Assembly (NCBI GenBank): GCA_015501605.1
Contig: JADNRZ010000003.1
Coordinates: 2,356,001 to 2,420,000 of the forward strand
Length of the DNA: 64,000 bases
From: Panaeolus papilionaceus
Lineage: Eukaryota > Basidiomycota > Agaricomycetes > Agaricales
Direction: 5' to 3'
Position 1 is the first letter of the stretch. Every line of letters starts with the position of its first letter. The notes under the pieces are model-generated. The model did no database searches. It saw nothing but the letters and a program-made list of their open reading frames with translations, and was not told the DNA's origin. Positions 48,307 through 60,206 of this stretch are shown one piece after another. The position numbers and the translations under genes were made by a program.

Positions 48307-49371
48307 TGCCAAAATTCTTAAGAATTACTGATCTGTTACTGGTAACCATTCTAACCAGCAACCAGACGATTCTTATGCATTCTTATAAGTAATCACTAGG
48401 ATATTTCTTACTACAATTATAATAGATATTCTTATATTGATTGCTTGAACGATTCTTATACATTATTATGATTATCTCTGCAATTATTATGGCGATTCTT
48501 ATGACAATTCTTAGGCATTATTATGCTTATCTACAAGATTCTTATAGTGATTCTTATGGTAATTCTTATAGCAATTCTTATAGTGATTCTTATGGTAATG
48601 CTTACAGCGATTCTTATGTGATATTTTTATAATCTACTGATAATATTCTAATAGATCTGATTAATCAGGGTTCTTATCTTTATCTATATCTGTGCTATAC
48701 ATGGAAACCCCCTTATCAATGCCATCAATATTTATTTTCCCCACCATTATTGTAGCATTTATTACACCGCTTTTCTGGCCACTTTATATGGACATATATA
48801 TATCATTGGAAAGCTACAATCGCCTACTATTTGATTCTGAATTTTATTCAATTTAATTCCTGCAGGGGAGCAGCCCATTTAGCTGTACTTTTTCCCATCA
48901 ATTTAGCCCCTATTCATTTATGCTACCATTCCTGCTGCATTTGCACCGCTTTTTTGGCACTTTTCCTGGTGCACATATATACTATTAGAAAGCCCTAATT
49001 GTCTAGTTTAAGAATCTGCCCTTGTTTTTACAACAGCCCCACTAGGGGCTGCACTATTTAGCTGCGCTTTTTTGGCATTTAATTAGCCCCTATTATGAAT
49101 CAGCATTGTTCCTGCTCCATTTTGCACCGCTTGGGTGCAATTATATATGGACATATATATATCACCAGAAAGCTACAAATGCCTAGATTAAGAATCTGAA
49201 ATCAGAACATAAATGTTGTGTCTAGGGAGGGAGCAATTGCATTTCGCATTTGGGGTATTAAAGCGTGGGAACACTCTTGATCACCTCTTCTCCTCCTCCC
49301 CCACCGCTTTTCTGCCTCCATTTCTCCACATCCACTCCATCCCTCAGCCTATAATTTGGCATGCATGTGTA
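48307..49371 (+). repeat. Left arm of the foldback element
   Basis: Reverse complement of 50534-51597. Contains the 12-bp minisatellite at 48536-48620 and repeated words such as TTTTGGCA/TGGGTGCA-ATATATGGACATATATATATCA.. spaced about 200 nt apart, so it has an internal repeat structure of its own. Confidence 0.92.
48536..48620 (+). repeat. 12-bp minisatellite in the left arm (mirrored at 51284-51368)
   Basis: About seven units of RRTTCTTATRGY (e.g. GATTCTTATAGT, AATTCTTATAGC, GATTCTTATGGT). It creates a fortuitous open frame of Ser-Tyr-Gly/Ser-Asp repeats, present identically in both arms; I do not regard it as a gene. Confidence 0.8.
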
Positions 49372-50533
49372 TATATACCATTGAATATTGAATGCAAACT
49401 TATAGTACGCTGGCATCAATATATATGCATATATTTACTATATACATCTTGCATGGATCATATTTCTCCAAAAGCGGACCCAAAGCATTGTATTTGACTC
49501 ATTATAAGCTAACCAAGGCATCAGGCAATAATGATGATGTGTGTATACATGTTTCATACATCAGAACACAATATTCAGCCCTCCACCACATGGAAACAGC
49601 TAAAATCATCATCTATTATGCCCTTTGTTTCTAAACCAATATCATTCGCATTTCTTAACCAATCTTTGAGCTCAAGGGTTTTTTAAACCGCAGTGGTCAA
49701 CACCTTTCAAATGTGTGCTTTATCATGAAAGTCCGATCTCTCCTCATGAAGATATAGCATGTTTTATATCCTGCATCAACCCCAGATAGTCAAGAGGAGG
49801 TTTTGAGACTCTTGTATGGTGGTACCACTGTCTGTGTGCATATATATACCTGAAATGCGTTTATAATTGACACATATTTAGTTTAAAAAAAGTTTGAAGG
49901 AGATTGGTCAAGTGCAGCCAATAGAGCAAGAGAAACAGTTAAGGAGGATCCTAGTTGTTGTTAGTTTATTGTGCATTGACAATACATCAACATGCATTCT
50001 AGTACCATTTGTGTGTCCAGCCTTCCACACTCACTCAAATGTTCTCAAACCTTTTGTGAACATCAATAATAGTGTATACCCTCGTCTCTATGAGGTCTGA
50101 TTAAATTATTTCAATACAGATCTTGTACAAATGGCTTATCAGCTGAAAAACAGTCATTTTTGAGAAGTGCTCATAATTTGCTGCGAGTATCCTTGTTTTG
50201 TAGGTATTCCTGAGGCGATTTCAGAACATTTTCGCCCTTCCAAAGCGGTCAGAAATGGTGGAGATATACCCAATATAGTATTGGGGAACTTGTGAGACAG
50301 TATATGGCTGTTTCTATATGATCCACAACTGTGAACACATGGCACATGGTACAGAACAATAGTGGTAATATTATAACATATTTAAATTGCTTCATCCACT
50401 GAAAATGCAAGTTATAGGGACTATTGAGTCCTCTTTTGGCAGAAATAGAAGCAAAACAGGGTAAATGCAGAATAGCTGCATTCCTAGCGGTCCCTTGGGT
50501 TCCTGTCTTGCACACCATTTATAATACATATTT
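49372..50533. other. Unique middle of the foldback element
   Basis: AT-rich, with no long open frame and no family recognised. Confidence 0.6.
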
Positions 50534-51597
50534 TACACATGCATGCCAAATTATAGGCTGAGGGATGGAGTGGATGTGGAGAAATGGAGGCAGAAAAGCG
50601 GTGGGGGGGAGGAGAAGAGGTGATCAAGAGTGTTCCCACGCTTTAATACCCCAAATGCGAAATGCAATTGCTCCCTCCCTAGACACAACATTTATGTTCT
50701 GATTTCAGATTCTTAATCTAGGCATTTGTAGCTTTCTGGTGATATATATATGTCCATATATAATTGCACCCAAGCGGTGCAAAATGGAGCAGGAACAATG
50801 CTGATTCATAATAGGGGCTAATTAAATGCCAAAAAAGCGCAGCTAAATAGTGCAGCCCCTAGTGGGGCTGTTGTAAAAACAAGGGCAGATTCTTAAACTA
50901 GACAATTAGGGCTTTCTAATAGTATATATGTGCACCAGGAAAAGTGCCAAAAAAGCGGTGCAAATGCAGCAGGAATGGTAGCATAAATGAATAGGGGCTA
51001 AATTGATGGGAAAAAGTACAGCTAAATGGGCTGCTCCCCTGCAGGAATTAAATTGAATAAAATTCAGAATCAAATAGTAGGCGATTGTAGCTTTCCAATG
51101 ATATATATATGTCCATATAAAGTGGCCAGAAAAGCGGTGTAATAAATGCTACAATAATGGTGGGGAAAATAAATATTGATGGCATTGATAAGGGGGTTTC
51201 CATGTATAGCACAGATATAGATAAAGATAAGAACCCTGATTAATCAGATCTATTAGAATATTATCAGTAGATTATAAAAATATCACATAAGAATCGCTGT
51301 AAGCATTACCATAAGAATCACTATAAGAATTGCTATAAGAATTACCATAAGAATCACTATAAGAATCTTGTAGATAAGCATAATAATGCCTAAGAATTGT
51401 CATAAGAATCGCCATAATAATTGCAGAGATAATCATAATAATGTATAAGAATCGTTCAAGCAATCAATATAAGAATATCTATTATAATTGTAGTAAGAAA
51501 TATCCTAGTGATTACTTATAAGAATGCATAAGAATCGTCTGGTTGCTGGTTAGAATGGTTACCAGTAACAGATCAGTAATTCTTAAGAATTTTGGCA
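50534..51597 (-). repeat. Right arm of the foldback element
   Basis: Reverse complement of 48307-49371. One visible difference is in the C-rich run near the inner end (left CCTCCTCCCCCACC, right CCTCCCCCCACC when turned over). Confidence 0.92.
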
Positions 51598-51614
51598 GCT
51601 AGTAGTGAACCTTC

Positions 51615-52501
51615 TGCGTTTATAACCACCATGAATCAGTTTTACGATGTACCAGCTGCAGGTATGCAACATGTTGTTGTATAATCATATCACTTAATTT
51701 CAACACCTTATAGAAAATGACCTATCGACCATTGCTTCTGTATGGATTGCTAAATATACAGATACAGGTGCCAATGAGTATCTTATTAATGCCGATGTAC
51801 AGAAGCCATCCTGCAATATCACATAAACTCGTATCCACTGACCATAACTGTCGACAGGTGTTGAAATGCAACGTAACACTCAGCAAGCATCCTGTCATGT
51901 GGAAGCTCACAGATAAAGATGGCGAAGAAATCTTATTCCGATTACCTGGAATATTGTGTCAGAAAGATCTGCTGCCTATCAGAATAAATCTGTCAGTGTA
52001 ATTTCAGGTTATATCAGATAGCAGACATCTGACTTTTGCTTGATTGCGTTGCATGTACAGTGCAGCACTGTCACATGATACACCCCTAGCATACTGTACA
52101 CTCAGCCGATAAATTGCGACATGCGGGCACAATTCTGCACGCACATATTAGTTTATGCACATGTTTTATTCATGGATACTAACTGTATTATAAATAGCCT
52201 ATATAACGCAATTCATCCACCATTGCCCAAGATATGTGACTTAGACACCCTCATTTATATCAAATTTGATGGCTGTATTAATAAGTTTGACCACGTGGAG
52301 AGGGCATCAAAGGGCTGCACGCTTCAACACATATACCATATCGAAGGAATACATATATATATGTTGTGTGTCTATTATTGCTATCTAAACTTCCCTATTT
52401 GACTCTCTGTGGAGGATGTTCTGGGGTTTGTTAGATATAGAAAAGTGTGAAATTGCTATATAATCTCTGCACAAAATGCTACAATTAGTCTCATCCAAAT
52501 C
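51615..52501. other. AT-rich spacer before the transposase
   Basis: A spliced-looking fragment at about 51620-51830 (donor GTATGC at 51660, acceptor TATAG near 51714, then a frame reading STIASVWIAKYTDTGANEYL) may be an exon relic. Otherwise only short frames. Presumably holds the 5' end of the pogo-like element; no terminal repeats found. Confidence 0.3.
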
Positions 52502-54082
52502 ATGCCCCCCAAGAAGAAAAAACTCCCTGGCATCTATTTGAAGATGAGTGAGACTCAGCTTCGTGATATGCTGCTCGAGCGTGCTGTTTTACTCTACACT
52601 CGGGAACACAACCCATGTACTTGTGATCGGAATCGTGTCCGTCCTCTTGGCTATCGTGGTTGCTGCAACTATGTCTCTAAGGACTTCTGGGAGACGACAG
52701 GCACCCTTATTCACTTATCTCATGCCTTGCTGCGCAATTGTGTCGAGGGAAAGAATACATGCAGTCAAAGAGCGGAGGAAGCTTGTTGGCTGAGTAATGC
52801 TGAGGAACGCGTCGTTGTCGACATGTACATCGAAATGGCTCAGCGTGGTTTTCCTTGGAGCCATAGGCGCCTCAAGGAACATGTCGACTTGATCTGCAGT
52901 ATCAAATACGGAGGTCCCAACCCACTTCGAAAGTTCCCTGAGATGGGAGTTGGTCAAAACTGGACTGAACGCTTTCTCATCAGGCACCGAGATCTTCTCA
53001 AGATGTCAAAGTCAGTTCCACTCGAGTCGAAACGAGGAAAGGCTGTCAATGAAACTGCAAATGAGTGCTACTGGAAGCTTTTGAAGGACACACTTGAGGA
53101 GTATGACATCAAGCCACACAACATTTACAGTGCAGACGAATGCAGCATCCTGGAGAGAGGTAGTGAGAAGGAGATCGTGATCGCACCTCAGGCTCAGAAG
53201 GGGCCAGTTTACCAGCAAAAGGCAGGGGGTCGCGACAACACAACTGTTACCGTTACTATCTGTGCCGATGGTACTTATATTCAACCCACAGTTATATTCA
53301 AAGGGAAAGCATTTCGTATGAGATGGGCAAAGGGGGATGATGTTGTGAATGCAAGGTGAGTGATTTGATCTATTGATTGATTGATCTATACATATTTATT
53401 CATTATATCTATAATTAGACTTGGCCACCAGGACAGGGGATGGACAACTGGCGAAATTGGTGTCTCCTGGATTAAAGATTTTGATAAGCAAACAAAGGGC
53501 AAGGTTAAAGATGGCAAGTACCGTTTACTCCTTGTTGATGGTCACAACTTGCACTACACTGTCCCCTTTCTTCTCTACGCACGCAAACATTGCATCATTG
53601 TCCTCTGTTATATTTCTCATGCTACCCATGTCTATCAAGGGCTTGACCTTGTGATCTTTAGCCCCTTGAAGCACTATATTGGGGAAGAGCGCAACAAATA
53701 CTTTGTCCTTTATGGGGAAGCCATGGACAAAGAAAATTTCCTCATCATTTTCACTCCAGCCTTTTGTCGAGCTCTCACTAAAGACAATATTGAAGCTGCA
53801 TTCTGCAAAACTGGTGTACATCCTTTTGATCCCTCCAAGGTTACAGCAGAAAATCTTGCCCCAAGCCATGCCACTACCACCAATGATCAAGCTGTTCTCC
53901 CATCACAACACCCCATCCCTGAGATTCCCAATCAGGCAATCAAGGCTGTTGCCGAATTGCTCCAACATCTCGCGATTGATGCAGGTGGCAATGCTCCTGT
54001 TGAAATCGAACCATCACCATCAACACCACCACCTGCACCACCACCACCACCTTCTCCACCCCTCCCATCTATGCCACCTTGA
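52502..54082 (+). CDS. Pogo-type (CENP-B/DDE) transposase, catalytic part
   Basis: Two exons, 52502-53355 and 53419-54082 (AG+A phase), 505 aa to the first stop. The N-terminal region has basic and Cys-containing words; residues about 95-180 form a CENP-B-type HTH (ERVVVDMYIEMAQRGFPWS ... GVGQNWTERFLIRHRDLLK). The DDE_1 domain has D212 in NIYSADECSIL, D325 in LLLVDGHNLHYT and D361 in THVYQGLDLVIFSPLK, so the three acidic residues are in place (DDD as in pogo). The C-terminus turns Pro-rich (PPPAPPPPPSPP) and stops at TGA 54080-54082. The same frame stays open for 136 further codons and the family normally has a coiled-coil tail, so this stop is probably a mutation. It may still make a protein with an intact catalytic core. 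Confidence 0.8.
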
Positions 54083-54490
54083 CGCTCTCGCCATCTTCTC
54101 CCCAACACACCTTCATGTCCCTCTCACCGTGCTCCATCACCATCACCACCACCCCAACCACCTCTCTCACCCGGACAACGAGCTGAAGTTGCAGCCAGCA
54201 ACAACTCCGTTGCTGCCTCCCTTTATCGCACCAACCTCAACAACCTCAACACCTTCCAGAGTGTCCTAGCAACATTCAAAAGCTCCGACATGGCCAACCT
54301 CTTCAACCCCAACATCCCCATCACATTGTCCCAACCACTCCCCCCTGACATCAGCCAACCTGCTGCCACCTTTGTCCACCCCATCTACAGTGACCAATTC
54401 AAGGTCACTTCAACTGAAAGCGCAGCCTTTATGGCTGCTATCATCAGCAAAAAACCGGGCTGCAGATCTGCGATCTCAGCCAATGTCTAG
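54083..54490 (+). pseudogene. Transposase continuation beyond the premature stop
   Basis: In the same frame as the transposase, with no further stop to 54488. It encodes GQRAEVAASNNSVAASLYR, LNNLNTFQSVLATFKSSDM and a segment ending TSTESAAFMAAIISKKPG, which fits the region before the coiled coil in this family. Conservation ends at about 54465, where the spacer with TCTGA words begins. Confidence 0.6.
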
Positions 54491-55553
54491 TCAATCTCAG
54501 CATGTGATGTGGCTGCGACAGAAGTCTAAGCGTGCGCACCCAGCTGTGGCCTTCAATCTGAGATCAAACCTCAATCTGATATTAAGTCCCAATCTGACAT
54601 CAGCTTAACTAGTGACATCTGACTATTATACACATGCCTATTGAATAAGTGCAACAAGGATGAAATAAAAAGTTTTTTTTTTCTTTTTTTTTCTTTAGGA
54701 TTCACACAGGCGCTTGTTTCTTCAACCAGCAGCATTGGAAACCGACGAAATTTGCTAATGCAAGGAATCGAACCCAAGCGTTAACTAATACCACAAATCC
54801 TGTAGCGTTAAAGCCACTAGGCCACGGAGCCTTTGGTATTGTGCAACAGCAAGGAAAACATATCCACAGCCGCCTCGCTCGTCCCTTGACTTCTCGGAGG
54901 CGTGGGGTTCATCCTTCCCCGGAATTCATAATATTTATTGCCGCCCGTTTGTTTGACTGGATGGATGTATATTTTTCCATAATTTGATTTATTTAAGAAA
55001 TTAGATAATGGATATATGGAATGCAAGCTGACGTTCAACGGGTCTATGTGATCTCAGCCTGACATGCTCAATATCAATCTGATATTTGGCTGATATGCAA
55101 AACTCAATCTGAGTTCACGGTCTGTGGATGACTACAACTAGAAATTAGTCAGACAAGATGCTGCGAGACTGAGATGTGTCTGATATACCGACTTCAGTCT
55201 GAAATTAACAAATTCAATGTGAGGACAATCTGATATGCTCGTTTATGCCTGATATTCAGCTAGTATGCATCATTTATCTTGAATTTGCATAGATATGTAG
55301 AATCTCTTCTGATTTTAGGTAATCTATGGGGTATCAGACTGACGAGGGACCTAACAGGTTATAGTATTCTGACACTTGACTGAGAGGGCATGGTCAAACT
55401 GAGATCCCTTACAAACAAAGATTCTATCCTGACGCAACACAGTTATGCACAATTTCATACTGTAGTGTTGCATCAGAGAATGATATACCCTATATCAAGA
55501 TGAATTTTACATTTCTACGACAGTTCGTAGATCTACTATCAATTTTTTTGCTG
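54466..55553. repeat. Spacer with dispersed TCTGA/TCAGA words interrupting the transposase
   Basis: About 1.09 kb between KKPG and IKALEVQNKAL of the transposase. It carries more than a dozen copies of (A)ATCTGA(T/G/C), CTGATAT or their complements, e.g. near 54553-54600, 55047-55110, 55190-55250 and 55325-55400. It has no normal intron length or donor. It looks like an inserted element with iterated protein-binding sites, itself carrying the SINE-like sequence at 54670-54831. Termini not found. Confidence 0.5.
54670..54831 (-). mobile_element. tRNA-derived SINE-like sequence 2
   Basis: On the minus strand from 54831: an A-box-like TGGCCTAGTGGCTTTAACGC, a B box GGGTTCGATTCC, about 75 nt of unrelated body, then an A-rich tail (54695-54670). 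The acceptor arms do not pair, so this is a tRNA-derived SINE-like sequence rather than a tRNA gene. Same orientation and plan as 43560-43657. Confidence 0.5.
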
Positions 55554-56171
55554 ATGATTAAGGCTCTTGAAGTTCAAAATAAGGCTCTTACTGAGCAAAT
55601 CTTTGCTCTCCAAGCCTCCAACATCATCAACCAGCAGTATATGAAGAAGGCGCATGTTCAGCTTGACCACAAGGAGAAGAAGGCAACGTGGAAGAAGAGG
55701 GGGGAGGATAATGGCGTGCTGAAGTTTGGGGGTGGAGATGCGCAGCTGGTGATGAGGGATGAGTTCATCGAGCACAGGCAAGCGGTGTTGAAGGAGAGAA
55801 GGAAGGCAGAGCAGGAGAAGGAGGACAGGGCTCGGCAGAACAAGTTGTGGGAGGCACAGAAAGTGAAGTGGGAGGTGGAGGAGGAGAAATATCAGGAGAA
55901 GGTTGACAGGATTGAGATGAAATACAAGCAGGAGCTGGATGTTTGGAAGAGGGCAAAGGAAGCGGCAAAGAAGCAGGGGAAGAGGTGTAGCATCAAGAAA
56001 CCCACCAAGGGTGAATTGCCTCCCAAGGTGGTGAGGACAATGAAGAAGGCTTTTCTCGCCAGCCTTCTTCAGTTTGGAGAGGAGGAGGAGGAGGAGGAGG
56101 AGGAGAAGGAGGAACTGAGTGCACCTGTGGATGGTACATCAGGGAGCGGGAGCGAGGAGGAGGATGATTGA
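55500..56171 (+). pseudogene. Coiled-coil C-terminal tail of the pogo-type transposase
   Basis: From about 55554 the frame reads IKALEVQNKALTEQIFALQ, then a long Lys/Glu coiled coil (KEKKATWKKRGED, KERRKAEQEKEDRARQNK, EVEEEKYQEKVDRIEMKYK), GKRCSIKKPTKGELPPKV and an acidic end with a run of nine Glu. This is the usual tail of this transposase family, displaced by about 1 kb from its catalytic part. The open frame starts at 55500, but the first residues are not family-like, so I do not think it is an independent gene. Confidence 0.6.
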
Positions 56172-56404
56172 TGTGTTGATGCGATCAATCATGCCCTGGG
56201 TTCCTAGATAACTGGTGTGTATAACACACTGGTGGGAACCATCAGACCCACCCCCCTCTCCGTTTTCCCTCTCCTGCCTTCATATCGCCTTATTTTTGTT
56301 TGAAATTTTTCATGGGCATTTATATCACATGTATCCATCTGTCACTTATGTTTTTTTATATAGATTTGTATGTTTTTTGAAAATTTATATCATTTTTACA
56401 CATT

Positions 56405-57055
56405 TACTGTACAGCCAGACGGTGCTGCACTGTAATAGAGAAAACGCATCAGGACGTTGGGTGCATTGGTATATCCAACAACATGTCAAGATAACAGGCG
56501 TTAGAAATCAACAGTTTGATGATGCTGTGTCTAAGATTCACAAGATATATGTCAAGTTTGCTGACAGACTTAACAAAGCCACTATGGAACCATGGGATCC
56601 AGACTTCTATGAAGATTTTCAAGCAATTCAGGTGAGCACTTGATATTTTACACCTATCTCAATGTCATATGGCACAAGCAGTGTGCCATTTGCGTCGCAT
56701 GTTGACCCTTGTGGACACTTATACCAGTCCATGGGATCAGAATATGTCCATACAGTGGAAAACAGGGTTGATTACTATGAGCATGTTATGGATCAGTTCA
56801 GAAAAATAAGGTATGTGCAGGCATCTATATGTCAGTGATTATGCATATATATAAATTGGTTTATGGTTTACAGCTATATTGTTGTTAATCCTATCGCATT
56901 TAAGCTTGGCGACATTGTGGAAACAGTGCTAGCATTTGCAGTTGTGCCAGTCAACCCACACAATATAATACATGGGAAAAAGAAGCTTGTAATTAGTCTG
57001 TGTGCAATAGCATTGATTAACAGCAACCAACGAAATGTACATGTGGGTATCTAAC
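56405..57055 (+). pseudogene. Fragment of an unnamed TE-associated family (CNREN..GRWVHWYIQQH)
   Basis: Three exon-like blocks: about 56425-56631 (RWVHWYIQQHVKITGVRNQQ, DAVSKIHKIYVKFADRL, EPWDPDFYEDFQAIQ), about 56684-56811 (VPFASHVDPCGHLYQSMGSE, NRVDYYEHVMDQFRK) and 56873-57053 (KLGDIVETVLAFAVVPVN). Donors and acceptors exist, but the phase between the first two is off by one. I recall similar proteins with repeats in mushroom genomes; no function known. Confidence 0.45.
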
Positions 57056-58689
57056 ATTTACACAAATGCAATTTACTCATGTCGTATCAATGCTATAGAA
57101 AGCTGCTGTTCTATATCAACAAGAAAGGATATCAAGCAGACAACACATTCTGTCAAAACCTAGCACGCTAAAGAGAACGATCCGTTTTGGCAATGAAGAT
57201 GACACAGATCATGATACATCTATTCAACTAAAAAGAATGTGCTTATCATAAATAAACATTATTGCAGGGTGGACATAACACAACTGTTACTATTTCATTA
57301 ATTTATTTGTAATTTTACACCACAGCCAACTCTAACATAACTGGAACCTGATAACATCATCACTTTCTTGAATGCCGCACTTGTGTACCTGAAGGTTTAT
57401 CTCACAAAACAGGCTAAATATTGTCCAAACCAGACAAATCTCAATTGGGAGGTTGTTAAAATACAAATCAGTTGTGTTTTCGAGTGTATTTCAATCAGTT
57501 TTCAACCGATTCATGTGCTCTTGGTTTCAATTTGAAGGTTACAGAAACACCAAGACTGACACAAACCCATACAGGCGACCCGTTCATTTCAATCATACAC
57601 CTATTTATTTTTTTATCCAGTGCTGCACATGAATGGGAGCCACAATGCCTGTTTCAATGGATCTAATCAGATTCAACCCAGCACACAGTCTTAATATGCT
57701 CTCACTATAGTAGAACCCAGGAAGCTCTGAGTTCTGGTACTGCTGTTCCACTTGTGGGTCCCAAACCAGTATATCGAGACAGCCAATTACAGGCCTATCA
57801 GTCATTTGCAGGGTAATGATACACTGTGCATGCCTGGTGTCAAACGATCTAAAACTGCAGTATACCCTAATGTGGTAAAGCATGCCATAATGGGTTACAG
57901 TTGGCACCATTGCACCAGTGGGTGCGAGGTTAAAAATAGGTATTTGTTGCGTCCATATGTAAACTTGAATATATCATCTCTGGGGGTTATATGCATTTCA
58001 GATATATAATTTGAAGTATATGCATGTTTTGTTTCTAACAATACCCGTTGAGGTATGCAGGTTTGGATTTGATCTGTGCCGTGTGTGTGTGCCAGATTCC
58101 TGGACTTCGGCTCATTCTGTTGTGTGTGTCAATTCAGTCGCCCCTGCTACGTTTTATGCATATCATATATTTAATTCACTAAACAGCAGGGAAATAGCTG
58201 AGACATCAGTTGTTCACGTATGATGGCGGTTGGTTTTCTGCGCTGATAGGGTTGAACAGCATTTGGTTTACCACTAGTCACCGTGTCCCAGTTTGTTCGC
58301 TAGGCACAGAAGGATACTTTGGTTGTGAATGAATTAATATAATAATACACGGTGTCCTTCCACTCACCAACTACATTCCACTCACCCCACTCCATATTTA
58401 TTTCACCAACTCCCTCCATATTCTCATATTCTTCATACACCTTATCCTACAATATTTGGTTCATTTTAAACAACAACACTCTTTTAATGCGTGCTAACAA
58501 CACCCAGTTGTGGCTGACTCCATACATGCTGTCTCCACTCCCAAATGTCAAAACATCCCATGGAAAATTACTGAATGACAGTCTTTTTCCCTCTGTGTCA
58601 CACACCACCACACATCAGAGTCAACAACAACTCTTTCATGAATATGGTGTCAAGAAATTAAGCCACAGGGTATATGGTGCATAATATGT
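57056..58689. other. AT-rich stretch without a supported gene
   Basis: Short frames only (e.g. 57605-57910 minus, 58352-58684 plus). Nothing recognised. Confidence 0.35.
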
Positions 58690-59877
58690 ATGGTCTGTAA
58701 AGGGCATACTTCAACTGACATGTCATCACAATGTTGGCTTTGTTCCCTTGCAGCTTTGTTGTCTAAATTGCCTCATAGCAAACTTTACAGGAATGCCTGC
58801 AACTACCACCTACATAACATCTATCAGCTTTATCTTGCAGGCTTGCTTAATGATATGGATGTCGCAAACATCCTTCACAACAGGTATGCTTGGATGGCAT
58901 ATCTATTTCATTGCAACAGGGAAAGCCTCTGCGATCTGCAAAGAGAGAATGATGTCATCATAGGAGGTGAAGCATCTGTTTCGATGATGCATTCTGCACA
59001 GGGTGCCTCCTCTCTTAATCAGTTGGACATATATGCTGACTATCACTCTGCTGGTGTTGTAGTAACTTTTTTTACTGCTATTGGTTACACAGAGTTACCC
59101 TCATCTTCAACATTGTTCGACACCGATCCCCAACCCCCTGCCTACGACAATTGCCATGTGTCACCCTCAGCCACATTTCTGTCCCTCATGGTGCGAACAC
59201 TTATTCATCCTGGCAGCTCCTGGTTACCCAAACAAAAAACGATCAAGATTGTTTCAAGCAATGGACGTGCCCTAATGGCGTTGCTGCAAACAGCTTACTC
59301 AATGTTGTAGCACACTTTCATTTCTTTCCATGGCCTGGTCATCCATTACCCTGTGGGTTCACTGCACTCTACGGCAATACTGAACATATTTGGGTTGCTT
59401 GAGGACCAACCTCCTCATATTTGTCAGCAGATCGCTCGATACCAGTCGAAGGGGTGGCAATTTATCCATGCATGGAGCTACTCTATGAACATGGTTGGTA
59501 TTCGTTCCAATCCTGATACTTCGCATCTGTCACACCCATCACCATATTCCTCCTACACCATCTGGACCCATACAGACAGCAAGGTGTTGCACGTACGTAT
59601 GCCAGGACATCGTGACGGTGCCAAGTATTATTGGGGCGAATCACATCAGCTTGACTTGTTACAGGAAGATGCTGAGCATGCATTCTGGAAACTTGCAGGC
59701 TCTACAACATACCCAGATGTTAGTAATTTGTGCACAGTGGTGGTTGTCAAGAAAATCTCATTTGGTAAGTTACTTTATATGGCCCGACTATCATCTACTA
59801 ATATTGCTTTCATAGTTAGGTATCCACAGCCTTTGGGGTTGCATCAGGATCGCCCATCATACAATTATCGCCAATAG
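58690..59877 (+). pseudogene. Unnamed basidiomycete family member with a premature TAG
   Basis: One open frame from ATG 58690 to 59877 is broken by a single TAG at 59308-59310. Before the stop: CNRESLCDLQRENDVIIGGE, ASVSMMHSA, LDIYADYHSAGVVVTFFTAI (a nucleotidyltransferase-like GGxxSxxM...DIDxY pattern). After it: HYPVGSLHSTAILNIFGLL, RYQSKGWQFIHAWS. Because the frame is otherwise open, one nucleotide change explains the damage. Related in layout to the fragment at 44188-44736. Function unknown. Confidence 0.5.
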
Positions 59878-60206
59878 ATGCATACATCCGCAATTGGGCC
59901 CCTTGGACTGAGCAGACACGTGCTTGTTTGATATTGTCATTATACACTTTATTTTTTATCTTATATACTTTATTTATATATTTATATCTTATGTCACATA
60001 TTATGATTTAACTCCGTGTCCTCCTCCATCCCACATATTGTTGTTCTGTATTCACATTTTTTCACTCATTTATGTTATATAGACTCTTGGACTTTGGGAC
60101 TTAGTAATTCGTTCCTTTACCCATATTCACACTTGTTTAAATCTGTTTATAGTTTTACAAGTCCTTAATATAACAAGTGCTGCGTTTTAACCAAGTGTTT
60201 TGAGAT

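Larger units (their letters stand above)
48288..51614. mobile_element. 3.3-kb foldback element (long terminal inverted repeats)
   Basis: Two arms of about 1,060 bp (48307-49371 and 50534-51597) are reverse complements of each other with only an occasional difference, around a unique 1.16-kb middle. The pair is flanked by a 9-bp direct repeat TGAACCTTC (48288-48296 and 51606-51614), the size usual for Mutator-like elements, which also tend to have long TIRs. The outer tips (TAGTTGCCAAAATTC and TAGCTGCCAAAATTC) differ slightly and are offset by two bases from the 9-mers, so the class assignment is tentative. No transposase lies inside. Confidence 0.8.

Noticed and set aside
48441..48632. 63-codon protein with Ser-Tyr repeats, present twice
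   Set aside because: Product of the 12-bp minisatellite in the foldback arms; the duplicate is simply the other arm.
48303..51602. TAG as a 3-bp target duplication of the foldback element
   Set aside because: TAG belongs to the shared arm tips (TAGYTGCC); the 9-bp TGAACCTTC repeat outside it is a better candidate.
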